The notes: a model not told the origin generated them from the sequence alone. A DNA stretch of 64,000 bases from Bradyrhizobium ottawaense (GCF_002278135.3 NZ_CP029425.2:2518001-2582000); one strand, 5' to 3'; counted from the stretch's first letter, positions 8,376-17,562 are shown. Numbers and translations: made by a program.

Positions 8376-9938
8376 ATGGTCCCCGCGAACAAGTCCGACA
8401 AGGACCGCGTCATCATTTTCGACACCACCTTGCGCGACGGCGAGCAGTGCCCCGGCGCCACCATGACCTTCGAGGAGAAGCTCGAGGTCGCCGAGTTGCT
8501 GGACGATATGGGGGTCGACGTCATCGAAGCCGGCTTCCCGATCACCTCGCAGGGTGACTTCGAAGCTGTGAGCGAGATCGCCCGCCGCTCGAAGAATGCC
8601 GTCATCGCCGGCCTGTCCCGCGCCCATCCGGCCGACATCGACCGCTGCGCCGAAGCGGTGAAGTTCGCCAAGCGCGGCCGCGTCCACACTGTGATCGCGA
8701 CCTCGCCGTTGCACATGCGGGTGAAGTTGAACAAGACGCCGGAAGAAGTGCTGGAGACCTCGGTCGCCATGGTCGCCCGCGCCCGCAACCAGATCGACGA
8801 CGTCGAATGGTCGGCCGAGGACGGCACCCGCAGCGAGATGGACTACCTGTGCCGGATCGTCGAAGCCGTCATCAAGGCCGGCGCCACCACGGTGAACATC
8901 CCCGACACCGTCGGCTACACGGTGCCGGAGGAATACACCCACTTCATGAAGACGCTGATCGAGCGCGTGCCGAACTCGGACAAGGCCGTGTTCTCCGTGC
9001 ACTGCCATAACGACCTCGGCATGGCGGTCGCGAACTCGCTGGCCGGCGTCGTCGGCGGCGCGCGCCAGGTCGAGTGCACCATCAACGGTATCGGCGAGCG
9101 CGCCGGCAACGCGGCGCTCGAAGAGATCGTGATGGCGATCAATGTCCGCAACGACAAATTCCCGTACTGGAACAAGATCGACACCACCCAGCTCACCCGG
9201 GCCTCCAAGGTGGTGTCGGCGGCTACCTCGTTTCCCGTCCAGTACAACAAGGCGATCGTCGGCCGGAACGCGTTCGCGCATGAGAGCGGCATCCACCAGG
9301 ACGGCGTGCTGAAGGACGCCTCGACTTACGAGATCATGCGGCCCGAAATGGTCGGCCTGAAGCAGTCCTCGCTGGTGCTGGGCAAGCACTCCGGCCGCCA
9401 TGCCTTCGTGCACAAGCTGGAGGAGATGGGCTACAAGCTCGGCCCGAACCAGCTGGAAGATGCGTTCACGCGGATGAAGGCGCTGGCCGACCGCAAGAAG
9501 GACATCTACGACGAGGACATCGAGGCGCTGGTCGACGAGGAGATGGCAGCGTCCCACGACCGCATCAAGCTGACCTCGCTGACCGTGATCGCCGGCACCC
9601 ACGGTCCGCAGCGCGCGACCATGAAGCTGGACGTCGACGGCCAGATCAAGATCGAGGAAGCCGAGGGCAACGGTCCGGTCGATGCGGTGTTCAACTGCAT
9701 CAAGCGCCTGGTCCCGCACGAGGCCAAGCTGGAGCTGTATCAGGTCCACGCGGTGACCGAAGGCACCGACGCGCAGGCGGAAGTCTCGGTGCGGCTGTCG
9801 CAGGAGGGGCGTGCGATGACGGCGCGCGCGGCGGATCCGGATACGCTGGTGGCTTCCGCCAAAGCCTATCTCGGCGCGCTCAACAAGATCGTCATGAAGC
9901 GCCAGCGCGACACCGTGACGACCGCGGCGGCGAGCTGA
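8376..9938 (+). CDS. leuA: 2-isopropylmalate synthase
   Basis: A 520-residue enzyme, full length for the family. It condenses acetyl-CoA with 2-oxoisovalerate in the first committed step of leucine synthesis in the cytoplasm. The N-terminal HMGL-type TIM barrel begins with DTTLRDGEQ (residues about 10-18), has the metal-binding HCHND, and continues with HESGIHQDG. The C-terminal about 130 residues form the LeuA allosteric domain, where leucine feedback acts. The ATG at 8376 has AAGGAAA six bases upstream. The gene stands alone and is preceded by a leucine-rich leader peptide, which suggests attenuation by leucine supply. Confidence 0.97.
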   Translation: MVPANKSDKDRVIIFDTTLRDGEQCPGATMTFEEKLEVAELLDDMGVDVIEAGFPITSQGDFEAVSEIARRSKNAVIAGLSRAHPADIDRCAEAVKFAKRGRVHTVIATSPLHMRVKLNKTPEEVLETSVAMVARARNQIDDVEWSAEDGTRSEMDYLCRIVEAVIKAGATTVNIPDTVGYTVPEEYTHFMKTLIERVPNSDKAVFSVHCHNDLGMAVANSLAGVVGGARQVECTINGIGERAGNAALEEIVMAINVRNDKFPYWNKIDTTQLTRASKVVSAATSFPVQYNKAIVGRNAFAHESGIHQDGVLKDASTYEIMRPEMVGLKQSSLVLGKHSGRHAFVHKLEEMGYKLGPNQLEDAFTRMKALADRKKDIYDEDIEALVDEEMAASHDRIKLTSLTVIAGTHGPQRATMKLDVDGQIKIEEAEGNGPVDAVFNCIKRLVPHEAKLELYQVHAVTEGTDAQAEVSVRLSQEGRAMTARAADPDTLVASAKAYLGALNKIVMKRQRDTVTTAAAS

Positions 9939-9949
9939 CGAACATAGTT

Positions 9950-10032
9950 CGTCATTCCGGGGCGATGCGAGAGCATCGAACCCGGAATCTCGAGATTCCG
10001 GGTCTGGTCCTTCGGACCATCCCGGAATGACG
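9950..10032. repeat. Palindromic repeat after leuA
   Basis: The arms CGTCATTCCGG (9950-9960) and CCGGAATGACG (10022-10032) are perfect, with a nested palindrome CCCGGAATCTCGAGATTCCGGG inside. It is a typical Bradyrhizobium intergenic palindrome (from memory) and, as RNA, would fold strongly behind leuA. Confidence 0.8.
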
Positions 10033-10065
10033 GTATTTATGATGAATACCTGCCCTGCTAACGGC

Positions 10066-10096
10066 CAATAGCGGCTGCGTCTCCCAGCCGCTATTG
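10066..10096. terminator. Hairpin between leuA and dctP-like gene
   Basis: A perfect 12-bp stem (CAATAGCGGCTG / CAGCCGCTATTG) with a 7-base loop. No T-run follows on either strand, so it may be a weak terminator or an mRNA-stabilising structure. Confidence 0.4.
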
Positions 10097-10160
10097 ATGC
10101 TGTCGGCAAAAGGATTGGCCGCCCGCGCGCGGGCGGCTTAGATAATAACAGGGAGAGATT

Positions 10161-11165
10161 ATGCGCACCTTCGCGATCGCCGCGTCCATCGCGGCACTGG
10201 CACTCGGACTTGCCGGGCCGGCATCGGCGCAATCGCCGATCATCATCAAGTTCAGCCACGTCGTCGCCACCGACACGCCGAAGGGCAAGGGGGCGGAGAA
10301 GTTCAAGGAGCTCGCCGAGAAGTACACCGGCGGAAAGGTCAAGGTCGAGGTCTACCCGAACTCGACGCTGTACAAGGACAAGGAAGAGCTCGAGGCGCTT
10401 CAGCTCGGCAGCGTGCAGATGCTGGCGCCGTCGAACTCCAAGTTCGGACCGCTCGGCATTCGCGAGTTCGAGGTGTTCGATCTGCCCTACATCCTGCCCG
10501 ACCTGAAGACGCTGCGGAAGGTGACGGAAGGCCCGCTCGGCACGCGGCTTCTCAAGCTGCTGGATGCCAAGGGCATCACCGGCCTTGCCTATTGGGACAA
10601 CGGCTTCAAGCAGATGAGCGCCAACAAGAAGCTGATCGCGCCCGTCGACTATCAGGGCGTCAAGTTCCGCATCCAGTCCTCGCGCGTGCTGCAGGCCCAG
10701 TTCAAGGCGCTCAGCTCGCTGCCGCAGGTGATGGCGTTCTCGGAAGTCTACCAGGCGCTCCAGACCGGCGTGGTCGACGGCCAGGAGAACACCTGGTCGA
10801 ACATCTATACCCAGAAGATGCACGAGGTGCAGAAGTACATCACCGAGACCAATCACGGCTACATCGGCTACGTCGTGATCGTGAACAAGAAGTTCTGGGA
10901 CGATCTGCCGGCCGACATCCGCGAGCAGCTCACCAAGGCGATGAAGGAAGCGACCGACTTCAGCAACGCGCAGTCGCAGAAGGAAAACGACGACGCGCTC
11001 GCCGAGATCAAGAAGAGCGGCAAGAGCGAGATCATCAAGCTCACCGGCGAGCAGGACGAGGCGATGCGCAAGGCGATGGAGCCGGTCTACAAGGACGCCG
11101 CAGGCCGCATCGGCCAGCCGCTGATCGACGAATTCCTCAAGGAAGCCAAGAGCACCACGAATTGA
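10161..11165 (+). CDS. TRAP transporter substrate-binding protein, DctP family
   Basis: A 334-residue periplasmic binding protein with a cleavable signal peptide (residues 1-23, ending ASAQ). The mature protein begins IIIKFSHVVATDTPKGKGAEKF. It has the family's FRIQSS block, whose Arg binds the substrate carboxylate, and later EVYQALQTGVVDGQENTW. Such proteins deliver organic acids to a DctQM membrane pair. None is encoded beside it: a terminator follows 34 bases after the stop, so it works with a remote transporter or is an orphan. The start has a good ribosome site (AGGGAGAG). The substrate is unknown. Confidence 0.93.
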   Translation: MRTFAIAASIAALALGLAGPASAQSPIIIKFSHVVATDTPKGKGAEKFKELAEKYTGGKVKVEVYPNSTLYKDKEELEALQLGSVQMLAPSNSKFGPLGIREFEVFDLPYILPDLKTLRKVTEGPLGTRLLKLLDAKGITGLAYWDNGFKQMSANKKLIAPVDYQGVKFRIQSSRVLQAQFKALSSLPQVMAFSEVYQALQTGVVDGQENTWSNIYTQKMHEVQKYITETNHGYIGYVVIVNKKFWDDLPADIREQLTKAMKEATDFSNAQSQKENDDALAEIKKSGKSEIIKLTGEQDEAMRKAMEPVYKDAAGRIGQPLIDEFLKEAKSTTN

Positions 11166-11198
11166 GCGCGACGAACTGATCGTTTCGAACGATGAACG

Positions 11199-11235
11199 AA
11201 GGCTTCCGTGCGGTCTGCACGGAAGCCTTTTTGTT
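11199..11235 (+). terminator. Rho-independent terminator of the dctP-like gene
   Basis: A perfect 13-bp stem (AAGGCTTCCGTGC / GCACGGAAGCCTT) with a 5-base loop followed by TTTTTG. Confidence 0.93.
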
Positions 11236-11374
11236 GCGAATGATGTCCGATTGCGGCTGGAGGTAAAATCGGGCGTTACAGTCCTGGTAAGGGCGCGCTT
11301 CCTGTCCAAGTTGTAAGTTGCGGGTCAGCCGCGTCGGGCCCATCTTCAGGGACATCCTTCCAGAGGAGGTCCGG

Positions 11375-11983
11375 ATGAGGAAGTTCACCATCGCCGCCAT
11401 CGCCGTGCTCAGCATCGCCGGCTCGGGCGCGGTCTATGCCCAATATCATCGTCCGTGGATGGAGCACATCCGCCACATCCGCATGAACCCGGAAGACCGC
11501 GCCGCTTTTGTCGACGCGCGGATCGCCGCCGTCCATGCCGGGCTGAAGCTCAACGCCGACCAGGAGAAGCTGTGGCCGCCGGTCGAGGCTGCGGTGCGCG
11601 AATTCGCCAAGCTGCGCATCGACCGCGCCAATGCGCGGATGAATGCCGGCCCCGGCGATGCCGGCAAGGACGCCGACAGGCCGGAGGATCCGGTCGCCCG
11701 CCTGCGCCAGCGCGCCGAGGACATGGGCGCGACCTCGGCGGCCCTGAAGAAGATCGCCGATGCCGCCGACCCGCTCTACAAGACCCTGGACGAGGGCCAG
11801 AAGCGGCGCCTCGCCGTGCTGACCCGCCACCGCGGCCCGTTCGGCGGCGGCGAAGACGGCCCGCACCGCCACTTCATGGAACGCGGCATGGACCGCATGA
11901 TGGAGCGCGGCATGGAGCACTTCCATCGTGACCGTTTCGACCGCGACGGCGGCGAGGGCCGGGATCGCGAGGGCCGGCTCTGA
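11375..11983 (+). CDS. LTXXQ-motif (Spy/CpxP-like) periplasmic protein
   Basis: A 202-residue secreted protein with an N-terminal signal peptide (MRKFTIAAIAVLSIAGSGAVYAQ). It is a helical protein with two LTXXQ-type motifs (LNADQEKLWPPVEAA and LDEGQKRRL). The C-terminal tail is rich in Arg, Asp, Gly, Met and His (repeated ERGM and DRMMERGM). Proteins of this family act as periplasmic chaperones or envelope-stress sensors; the tail could bind metal (inference). The ATG at 11375 is chosen for the AGAGGAGG six bases upstream; a longer frame starts at 11318 without one. Confidence 0.85.
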   Translation: MRKFTIAAIAVLSIAGSGAVYAQYHRPWMEHIRHIRMNPEDRAAFVDARIAAVHAGLKLNADQEKLWPPVEAAVREFAKLRIDRANARMNAGPGDAGKDADRPEDPVARLRQRAEDMGATSAALKKIADAADPLYKTLDEGQKRRLAVLTRHRGPFGGGEDGPHRHFMERGMDRMMERGMEHFHRDRFDRDGGEGRDREGRL

Positions 11984-12017
11984 ACGGGACTGGATTTTGC
12001 GACGATTGACCCTGGAG

Positions 12018-12043
12018 AAGCCGCTGGAATCCAGCGGCTTTTC
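12018..12043 (+). terminator. Rho-independent terminator after LTXXQ gene
   Basis: A 10-bp stem (AAGCCGCTGG / CCAGCGGCTT) with a 3-base loop followed by TTCGCTTTC. Confidence 0.8.
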
Positions 12044-12140
12044 GCTTTCTGGGGACTGTGGAAAAACCTTCATTGCATCGCTTGCCAGACCCGGATCGCT
12101 TTGCTAAACGACCGACCTCGCAAGGCACTAGCCGCCTTTC

Positions 12141-12216
<76 letters not shown>

Positions 12217-12691
12217 AATCAACGACTTAGCCAGCAAGACCGTTTGAGCAACTGATTTTTCAAACGGTCCTTTTGGAAAATGTGACCCACCAGCACTCGA
12301 TGCTGTGGGGCGCGGCCTCGCTCCATAGATTAGGCAGTTCGCCCGCCTGAATTGCTACCGTCGCAGCAAAAAACGGTCTTGCGGCCCGAGCCCCGGCCTC
12401 AAGAGATGGCGACCGGGAAGGCGCCGCGATGTGTCCAATGATGGACTGGAGCGAGAGTTCAAGTGTTTCAATTGGTTAGGACGCGGCGCGTGCACGACGT
12501 GTGCACCGGGAGATCAAGAAAAAGCTTGCGAGAGCCAGTGTTAGCAGACGCTCAGAAGCGGAGCAGGGCACGTGAACTTGGCCGACGTGCGCGAGAAACG
12601 ACTCGCCAGGGCGCGGGAGCTACGGGTGCGGGGACGAGCGGCCGCTGGTGCTGGCTTCAGGTTGGCGGCCTCCGATGCAGGACAGGCAGCC
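12217..12691. other. Intergenic region at island left edge
   Basis: A 475-bp region where an integrase gene would normally lie, but no frame gives a convincing one. It holds the hairpin at 12238-12269. The rest shows nothing I can name. Confidence 0.6.
12238..12275 (+). terminator. Hairpin terminator after tRNA-Lys
   Basis: The stem GACCGTTTG / CAAACGGTC (12238-12246, 12261-12269) is followed by CTTTTGG. It is 21 bases after the tRNA 3' end. Confidence 0.75.
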
Positions 12692-13480
12692 CTATGCGGC
12701 CGTCCAGCCGCCATCGATGGCGAGATTTGCGCCGGTGATCTGCGCGGCGTCGTCGCTACACAGGAACAGTGCGAGCGAGGCGACCTGCTCGGCCGTGACG
12801 AACTCTTTCGTGGGCTGTGCTGCGAGCAGGATGTCACTGATGACCTCATCTCTCCTCAAGTTGCGCGCCTTCATCGTGTTCGGGATCTGCCTCTCCACCA
12901 GCGGGGTCCAGACGTAACCCGGGCTGATGCAGTTGCAGGTGATCTTCGACCGGGCAAGCTCCAGCGCTGCCGTCTTTGTGAGGCCCGCGATGCCATGCTT
13001 GGCAGCGACATAGGCCGACTTGAAGGGGGAGGCGACCTGCGAATGAGCCGAGGCCGTGGTGATGATGCGGCCCCAGCCGCGCCTCTTCATGCCGGGCACC
13101 GCTGCTCGGATGGCGTGGAATGCGGCGGACAGGTTGATCGCGATGATCGCATCCCACTTCTCGACCGGAAATTCTTCAATGGGAGAGACGTGCTGGATGC
13201 CGGCGTTGTTGATGAGAACGTCAACACTGCCGAAGGTGCTTTCGCCGAGCGCGATCAGGTCGACTACTTCTTTCGGCTTCGCCATGTCCGCGGGCGAATA
13301 GATCGCCTGGACCGAAAATTCGCTCTCGATTGCGGAGCGCTCCGTCTCGACGTCGGCCGGAGCGCCCATGCCGTTGAGCACGATGTTGGCGCCGGCGCCT
13401 GCGAACGCACGCGCGCACGCAAGGCCTATGCCGCTGGTCGAGCCGGTCACGACTGCCGTTTTGCCTTTCAGAATACTCAT
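12692..13480 (-). CDS. bdhA: 3-hydroxybutyrate dehydrogenase (SDR family)
   Basis: A 262-residue short-chain dehydrogenase. The NAD site TGSTSGIG is at residues 12-19, NNAG at 91-94, catalytic Ser144 in TASAHS, and Tyr157 and Lys161 in AYVAAKHG. The block AASPFKSAYVAAKHGIAGLTK and the C terminus ending DGGWTAA are characteristic of D-3-hydroxybutyrate dehydrogenase, which interconverts 3-hydroxybutyrate and acetoacetate in ketone-body/PHB turnover. It is last in the patatin-adc-bdhA unit, 65 bp behind adc, and shares the acetoacetate pool with adc. Substrate specificity is inferred from sequence resemblance. Confidence 0.88.
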   Translation of the reverse strand: MSILKGKTAVVTGSTSGIGLACARAFAGAGANIVLNGMGAPADVETERSAIESEFSVQAIYSPADMAKPKEVVDLIALGESTFGSVDVLINNAGIQHVSPIEEFPVEKWDAIIAINLSAAFHAIRAAVPGMKRRGWGRIITTASAHSQVASPFKSAYVAAKHGIAGLTKTAALELARSKITCNCISPGYVWTPLVERQIPNTMKARNLRRDEVISDILLAAQPTKEFVTAEQVASLALFLCSDDAAQITGANLAIDGGWTAA

Positions 13481-13545
13481 CTCAATTCGCTTGTTCTGTA
13501 TGTTGGGTTAAAGCTCACGGGGGTGCTTGGTTGCGTGGAGCTTGG

Positions 13546-14337
13546 TCAGGTGACCAGACTTCGCTCCGAGGCCCGGAACGCACGTCGGCTTGGTTCCTGC
13601 AGATAGTCATGGGCCACTCTGCCGAGGCCGAGCGTGAGATCCGCACGGATGTGAGTTGCGGAGACGATTTCGAGCACCGGCAGATCGGCCACCGGTGCCA
13701 AGGCATGCGGCGTCAGCGATAGGGCTGCGGGCCCGGTCCAGGCCCCCTTCAGCGCAATCTGCTCAAGATGGTATTCGACGAGCTCGCAGATCCGCGGGCT
13801 GCCGTCGACATGCGGGATGATCTTGAGCAGGAAATTCGGCTCGCCCAGCGCGGCCTTGACCTGGCAAAGGTCGGCCTCCCGGTGCTTGTAGCCCATCGTA
13901 CCCGTTGCAACCCGCAAGGGGCCGTAGTCCAGCGTGCCGATCAGGGTGTCGATTTCGGTTCGTAATGTCGGCTGGGCCAGCTTTTTCGGAAAGCCCCAGA
14001 GTTCGCGCCCGCCTGCAATCGGGCCTTCGTCGTTGAGGAACATGCAGTGCGTGTACCCGCCCTTGCGCCCTCGGAAGGAGACCGGGATGACCTGGCCACT
14101 TTCGGTGTAGTCGCCAAAGCCGTTCGAATCCGGCATGCGGATGAATTCATATTTGACGAGCGCTTCGCGTGCATCGAGCTCCAGTGGTTCAGGCACCACG
14201 GCGCGCAGCTTTGCCGGGTCGGTGCGATAGGTGATGATCAGGTATTCGCGGTCCACAAACCGATACGGTCCTGGCGTATAGGCCGGGCTGGTAAGCGGCA
14301 TTGCAAAGGCACGCTTTCGTACTTCACTCTCACGCAT
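13546..14337 (-). CDS. adc: Acetoacetate decarboxylase
   Basis: A 263-residue protein of the Adc family, which turns acetoacetate into acetone and CO2 through a Schiff-base lysine. The family block [11 protein letters not shown] (residues 109-119) holds the adjacent lysine pair of the active site. [13 protein letters not shown] near the N terminus and the C-terminal [12 protein letters not shown] are also typical. I chose ATG 14337 because GGGAGAACC lies upstream; a longer frame to 14469 would overlap the patatin gene. It sits 34 bp behind the patatin gene and before bdhA, so one transcript could link ester or lipid breakdown to acetoacetate removal (inference). Confidence 0.9.
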   Translation of the reverse strand: MRESEVRKRAFAMPLTSPAYTPGPYRFVDREYLIITYRTDPAKLRAVVPEPLELDAREALVKYEFIRMPDSNGFGDYTESGQVIPVSFRGRKGGYTHCMFLNDEGPIAGGRELWGFPKKLAQPTLRTEIDTLIGTLDYGPLRVATGTMGYKHREADLCQVKAALGEPNFLLKIIPHVDGSPRICELVEYHLEQIALKGAWTGPAALSLTPHALAPVADLPVLEIVSATHIRADLTLGLGRVAHDYLQEPSRRAFRASERSLVT

Positions 14338-14371
14338 TTGGTTCTCCCTGCAGCGGCCATGACGGCCGGAC

Positions 14372-15541
14372 CTATTCGCGACCATCGTTCTCCAGGTCGA
14401 ATGTAAAAACGCCGTCCGCGCTGGCGGGGCGTGTGAGCACCTCGGGATGTCGCAGCGTGCGGAGTGCATCGTGGTAACCGGCGCGCCAGTGATCCTGCAT
14501 CGAAAGCCGGGAGAACTCGTAGTCCTTCGAGTGCCCTTCGTGATTGCGTGCGCGATAAATCAGGTGGACGATGTTGTAGACGTTGTGAGAGACCGCGGTG
14601 CTGAGGAGCTTCACGTCGTCATGTTCCTGAAGCTCTTCCGGAAGCCGGCCCAACAGGGCGGTGAGCGCACGTCGCAGGCGCTGCACACGCTTGAACTGAT
14701 CGGTGCTTGCGCGCGTGCGGCTCGAATATTGAACCTCCTTTTGACGCGTGACGACCTCGGCCATGTTGCCCGGGAGCTGACCTTTCGCGCTCCAGAGATC
14801 GACCTGAAAGGCCAGCATGTCCTGCGGCGCACCCCAGTCGATCACCCATTGCAGCGGCGTATTGGACACCAGGCCGCCGTCCCAGTAATGCTCGCCCTCG
14901 ATCTCCACCGCGGGAAAGCCCGGCGGCAGCGCGCCGCTCGCCATGATGTGCTCCGGCAGGATCGTATGGGTGCTGTTGTCGAAATAGACGAAATTGCCCG
15001 TTCTTACGTTGACCGCACCTGCACTGAAGCGCGTCATTCCCTCGTTGAGACGATCGAAGTCGACCAGGCGCTCCAGCGTGCTCTTCAACACACTTGTGTC
15101 GTAGAAGCTGGTCGCCTCGGTCGTTCCGCCGGAATGTAACCAGGGCATGAGGGGGCGCGCCGAGAAAAATCCGTTTGCGCCGCATGCCGCGGCAAGGCCG
15201 GCGCTCATCTGGTTGAGGACATTGCGTGCATTGTCGTTGCGCCGATCGAGAAGTGGATTTCCGGACCAATCCCAGGGCGCAGTGGAAGTCACTTGCGTCC
15301 AGAAATCGCGGAGCCGGTCAACACGGGACTCCGGCGGGTTGCCTGCGATGATCGCGGCGTTGATTGCGCCGATCGAAATGCCGGCCACCCAATCTGGATG
15401 GATGCCGGCTTCGGCGAGCGCCTCATAGACGCCCGCCTGGTAGGCCCCCAGAGCGCCGCCGCCCTGCAGCAGCAGGGCAATGCAATCGAATGGTAGCCGC
15501 CGTTGGGCGGCGGGCAGATGGGGGCGAGGCTGGAAGTTCAT
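14372..15541 (-). CDS. Patatin-like phospholipase
   Basis: A 389-residue cytoplasmic lipid acyl hydrolase. The oxyanion block GGGALGAYQ is at residues 27-35, the nucleophile Ser56 in GISIG (54-58), and the second dyad member Asp221 in WDGGLVSN. The C-terminal part (after about 230) matches the extension often seen with this domain (DUF3734 type). Family members cleave fatty acids from phospholipids or storage polyesters. The start at ATG 15541 is chosen because the longer frame to 15655 runs through the operator/promoter at 15609-15623. It is the first gene of the patatin-adc-bdhA operon, whose upstream palindrome suggests TetR control. Confidence 0.9.
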   Translation of the reverse strand: MNFQPRPHLPAAQRRLPFDCIALLLQGGGALGAYQAGVYEALAEAGIHPDWVAGISIGAINAAIIAGNPPESRVDRLRDFWTQVTSTAPWDWSGNPLLDRRNDNARNVLNQMSAGLAAACGANGFFSARPLMPWLHSGGTTEATSFYDTSVLKSTLERLVDFDRLNEGMTRFSAGAVNVRTGNFVYFDNSTHTILPEHIMASGALPPGFPAVEIEGEHYWDGGLVSNTPLQWVIDWGAPQDMLAFQVDLWSAKGQLPGNMAEVVTRQKEVQYSSRTRASTDQFKRVQRLRRALTALLGRLPEELQEHDDVKLLSTAVSHNVYNIVHLIYRARNHEGHSKDYEFSRLSMQDHWRAGYHDALRTLRHPEVLTRPASADGVFTFDLENDGRE

Positions 15542-15608
15542 GACTTGGCTTGCTCTCGGGTGTGTGTTGATCGAGGCTGACGTCGTGCGAAGGCCTCGAT
15601 AAAAAGAA

Positions 15609-15623
15609 ACTATACGGTATAGT
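15609..15623. promoter_or_regulatory. TetR-type operator, site 1 (patatin operon)
   Basis: ACTATACGGTATAGT, a palindrome around a central G, 68 bp upstream of the patatin start. It matches site 3 in 14 of 15 positions and site 2 in 13 of 15. The surroundings are AT-rich (GTGTATATA), as expected for a promoter. Confidence 0.7.
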
Positions 15624-15692
15624 GTATATACGTGCGCATCGATCAAGCAACTCACGAGATCGTGTTTCAGCGGCAGATCAGCCAGTTGTCGG

Positions 15693-16292
15693 TTAGTGCT
15701 GAGTTGATCGCTGTCCGACCTTGGGCGGCTCGAGCATCACTTCCTTCAAGCGATCACCACTGGCGACGACGACCACGAAGTTGAGTTTGCCGTCCTGCTT
15801 CACCAGCCCACCGGCGAGTGCGTTTCCCGCCGCGGCCTTTTCGGCGACCCGCACCGCGTCCGACAGTTCCTGCTTGATCCACTTCAGGGCGATGATGTTG
15901 GCCAGGTCCTCTCGATCGAGTTCCTTCAGCGATGACGCAATTTCCGCTTGCGATACGCTTCCGGTGTTCGCATCTATGACATTTTCAAAGATCCGCTCAT
16001 TCTTGACCGTGCGCACGCGATAGACCGGCGGGCCCGATATCTCGAAACTGACGTCTGCGGTCCTCGAGCCGTCATGCAGCCGCTCCGCGATCGCCATTGC
16101 CTGGCCGAGTGGTACCTTCGTGGTGCTGAATTGTTCGAGCACACGGCGAATAGCTGCTTCGTCGGCATTACCCTGCGCGGCCGCGGTGTGCTGTTCTGCA
16201 TCGGCAGGAGCCTGCGTGACATCGGCCATAGCTCCCGTGCCAGCAAGGGCAGCCGAAAAAACGATCAGGGCAAACAGGTGCTTCTTGGACAT
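15693..16292 (-). CDS. Secreted PepSY-domain protein
   Basis: A 199-residue protein with a signal peptide (MSKKHLFALIVFSAALAGTGAMA). The PepSY region is about residues 55-125, with VSFEISGPPVYRVRTVKNERI and FENVIDANTGSV, the latter close to the V.VDA.TG signature. PepSY domains are thought to be inhibitory or binding modules in the periplasm. The start at 16292 is favoured over 16325 because the signal peptide begins there. It is last in a five-gene minus-strand cluster of small envelope proteins starting at 17562. Confidence 0.8.
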   Translation of the reverse strand: MSKKHLFALIVFSAALAGTGAMADVTQAPADAEQHTAAAQGNADEAAIRRVLEQFSTTKVPLGQAMAIAERLHDGSRTADVSFEISGPPVYRVRTVKNERIFENVIDANTGSVSQAEIASSLKELDREDLANIIALKWIKQELSDAVRVAEKAAAGNALAGGLVKQDGKLNFVVVVASGDRLKEVMLEPPKVGQRSTQH

Positions 16293-16335
16293 CGCGTGAA
16301 TCCTGTGGTTTTCATCCAAAAACATGAACAGTGAC

Positions 16336-17007
16336 TTAGTTCGGCACGAGAGCGTACCGGCAAGGACCGTGCTCGCGACTCAATGAAACGCAGCCGCCGC
16401 GGCTGGTTTCGAAACCCGGATGTCGAGCGGATCGCCGCCGCTTTCCGGGGCGTGCCTGAGCGAGGGTGCGCTGTCCTGCCGCGACATCACGTGGCCTCGT
16501 GGCTTTGCTTGCTTGATCGTGAACGGGGGACTGCAACCGTGCCAGGCTTTCGCGGAGGCGCAGATCAGTCGTCGGCGCTGGGCTACTGTCACTGATAATC
16601 ACAGCGGCGTTGGCGACCTCAGGTTCCAGCAGCTGCGATGGAGCCACAGCGATATCGTGTTCAGGGGGCATCGGGAGCAGTCCGAACCCGATGGTATCGA
16701 TGATGACCGCTTCCGGTCCTCTCAGCTCTGTGTGGATGCGGATCGGCGGCAGCGCAGAATGCGAGTCCGTGAGCCGGCTCGGCAAAGGTGCGGGCAGCAC
16801 CCAATCGGCGGCCAGCAGCAGCAGGAGCAGCGCTCCTCCAACCGACAGAAAATAGGCCCGCAACGGAAGCTCGGGTTCGACAAGACTGTTCGCGTGTCTC
16901 GACAGCGCAGATTTCCTGCTCACGGCAGCCGGCTCCTGGACATGGACTGATTTCGTCTCACCGTCAGATGCCCCAGGGGCGGGGATGCCGGCGCGCGAGT
17001 TCGGCAT
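16336..17007 (-). CDS. Hypothetical single-pass membrane protein
   Basis: 223 residues: a cytoplasmic N terminus of about 50, one transmembrane segment (YFLSVGGALLLLLLAADWVL, about 52-71), then a Pro/Ser-rich outer part with no domain I recognise. Its start overlaps the 72-residue gene upstream by 44 bp. The cluster position between small membrane proteins and the PepSY gene suggests an envelope role. Confidence 0.6.
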   Translation of the reverse strand: MPNSRAGIPAPGASDGETKSVHVQEPAAVSRKSALSRHANSLVEPELPLRAYFLSVGGALLLLLLAADWVLPAPLPSRLTDSHSALPPIRIHTELRGPEAVIIDTIGFGLLPMPPEHDIAVAPSQLLEPEVANAAVIISDSSPAPTTDLRLRESLARLQSPVHDQASKATRPRDVAAGQRTLAQARPGKRRRSARHPGFETSRGGCVSLSREHGPCRYALVPN

Positions 17008-17182
17008 CGAGATAGCCGCGCTCGTCGATCCAGTCGGCCGGGCAATAGGCCATCGCCTTCGGGTCGATCAGGTGCCCGTCGCGTTCGAGGGCCGTTCGCG
17101 TGCCGGTGAGTCCGGTCCACACTGAAGCGCCGGTGGCCGGCTCCACGTGCATGATGTCGAACACTTCGATGAAGTTGAGCAT
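16964..17182 (-). CDS. Small hypothetical protein (72 aa)
   Basis: The sequence looks protein-like (MLNFIEVFDIMHVEPATG at the start, ELARRHPRPWGI at the end), with Trp-rich conserved-looking blocks. No known domain. It lies 18 bp behind the 52-residue gene and overlaps the next gene by 44 bp, as expected for a tight operon. Confidence 0.55.
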   Translation of the reverse strand: MLNFIEVFDIMHVEPATGASVWTGLTGTRTALERDGHLIDPKAMAYCPADWIDERGYLDAELARRHPRPWGI

Positions 17183-17200
17183 GTCGAAATTCCAGGATGC

Positions 17201-17359
17201 TCAGGCGGCGGAGGGGGAAGGGTGCTCGACCCCTTCAAGCGCGATGCCTCTGCGGACGAGTTCCAATTCGATCATGTCGAACATGCATTCGACTGGCGCG
17301 AGCCAGACGTTGACCGAATAGATGATGCAACCGCGAGCGAGCAGCAGTGCCGCGGTCAT
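17201..17359 (-). CDS. Very small membrane protein (52 aa)
   Basis: The ATG at 17359 overlaps the stop of the 68-residue gene as ATGA, which supports translational coupling and therefore real coding. The N-terminal half is hydrophobic (LLLARGCIIYSVNVWLAPV), followed by an amphipathic tail. No family recognised. Confidence 0.55.
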   Translation of the reverse strand: MTAALLLARGCIIYSVNVWLAPVECMFDMIELELVRRGIALEGVEHPSPSAA

Positions 17360-17562
17360 GCGAAGCTCCGTGGGCTGGCCGCATGCCGTACCGGGGCGGG
17401 CTCGCGATCGGCGAGCGCGTGCACCCAGGCGAGCACCGAGATGGTGAGACCCACCAGCAGGCTCACGCCCACGAGCGACACGGCCACGATCAGATTGAGC
17501 GACGCGACGGCAATCCCCGGCCAGGGATTTTCCCGTACCAGCGCCAAGAACAGGCTTGACAT
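17356..17562 (-). CDS. Small membrane protein (68 aa), first gene of cluster
   Basis: One long hydrophobic region (GIAVASLNLIVAVSLVGVSLLVGLTISVLAWVHAL) predicts one or two transmembrane helices. A perfect AGGAGG lies six bases upstream of the ATG. Operator site 2 is 19-33 bp upstream of the start, so this cluster is probably controlled by the TetR at 19177-19839. Function unknown. Confidence 0.65.
   Translation of the reverse strand: MSSLFLALVRENPWPGIAVASLNLIVAVSLVGVSLLVGLTISVLAWVHALADREPAPVRHAASPRSFA

Noticed and set aside
8298..11309. 1003-residue minus-strand open frame
   Set aside because: It lies antisense to leuA and the DctP gene, both clearly coding on the plus strand. It is a codon-bias shadow.
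12503..12690. Possible remnant of a P4-type integrase (VNLADVREKRLARARELR)
   Set aside because: The resemblance is to a low-complexity Ala/Arg/Glu helix only. Two frames give equally weak matches, and no catalytic motifs are seen.
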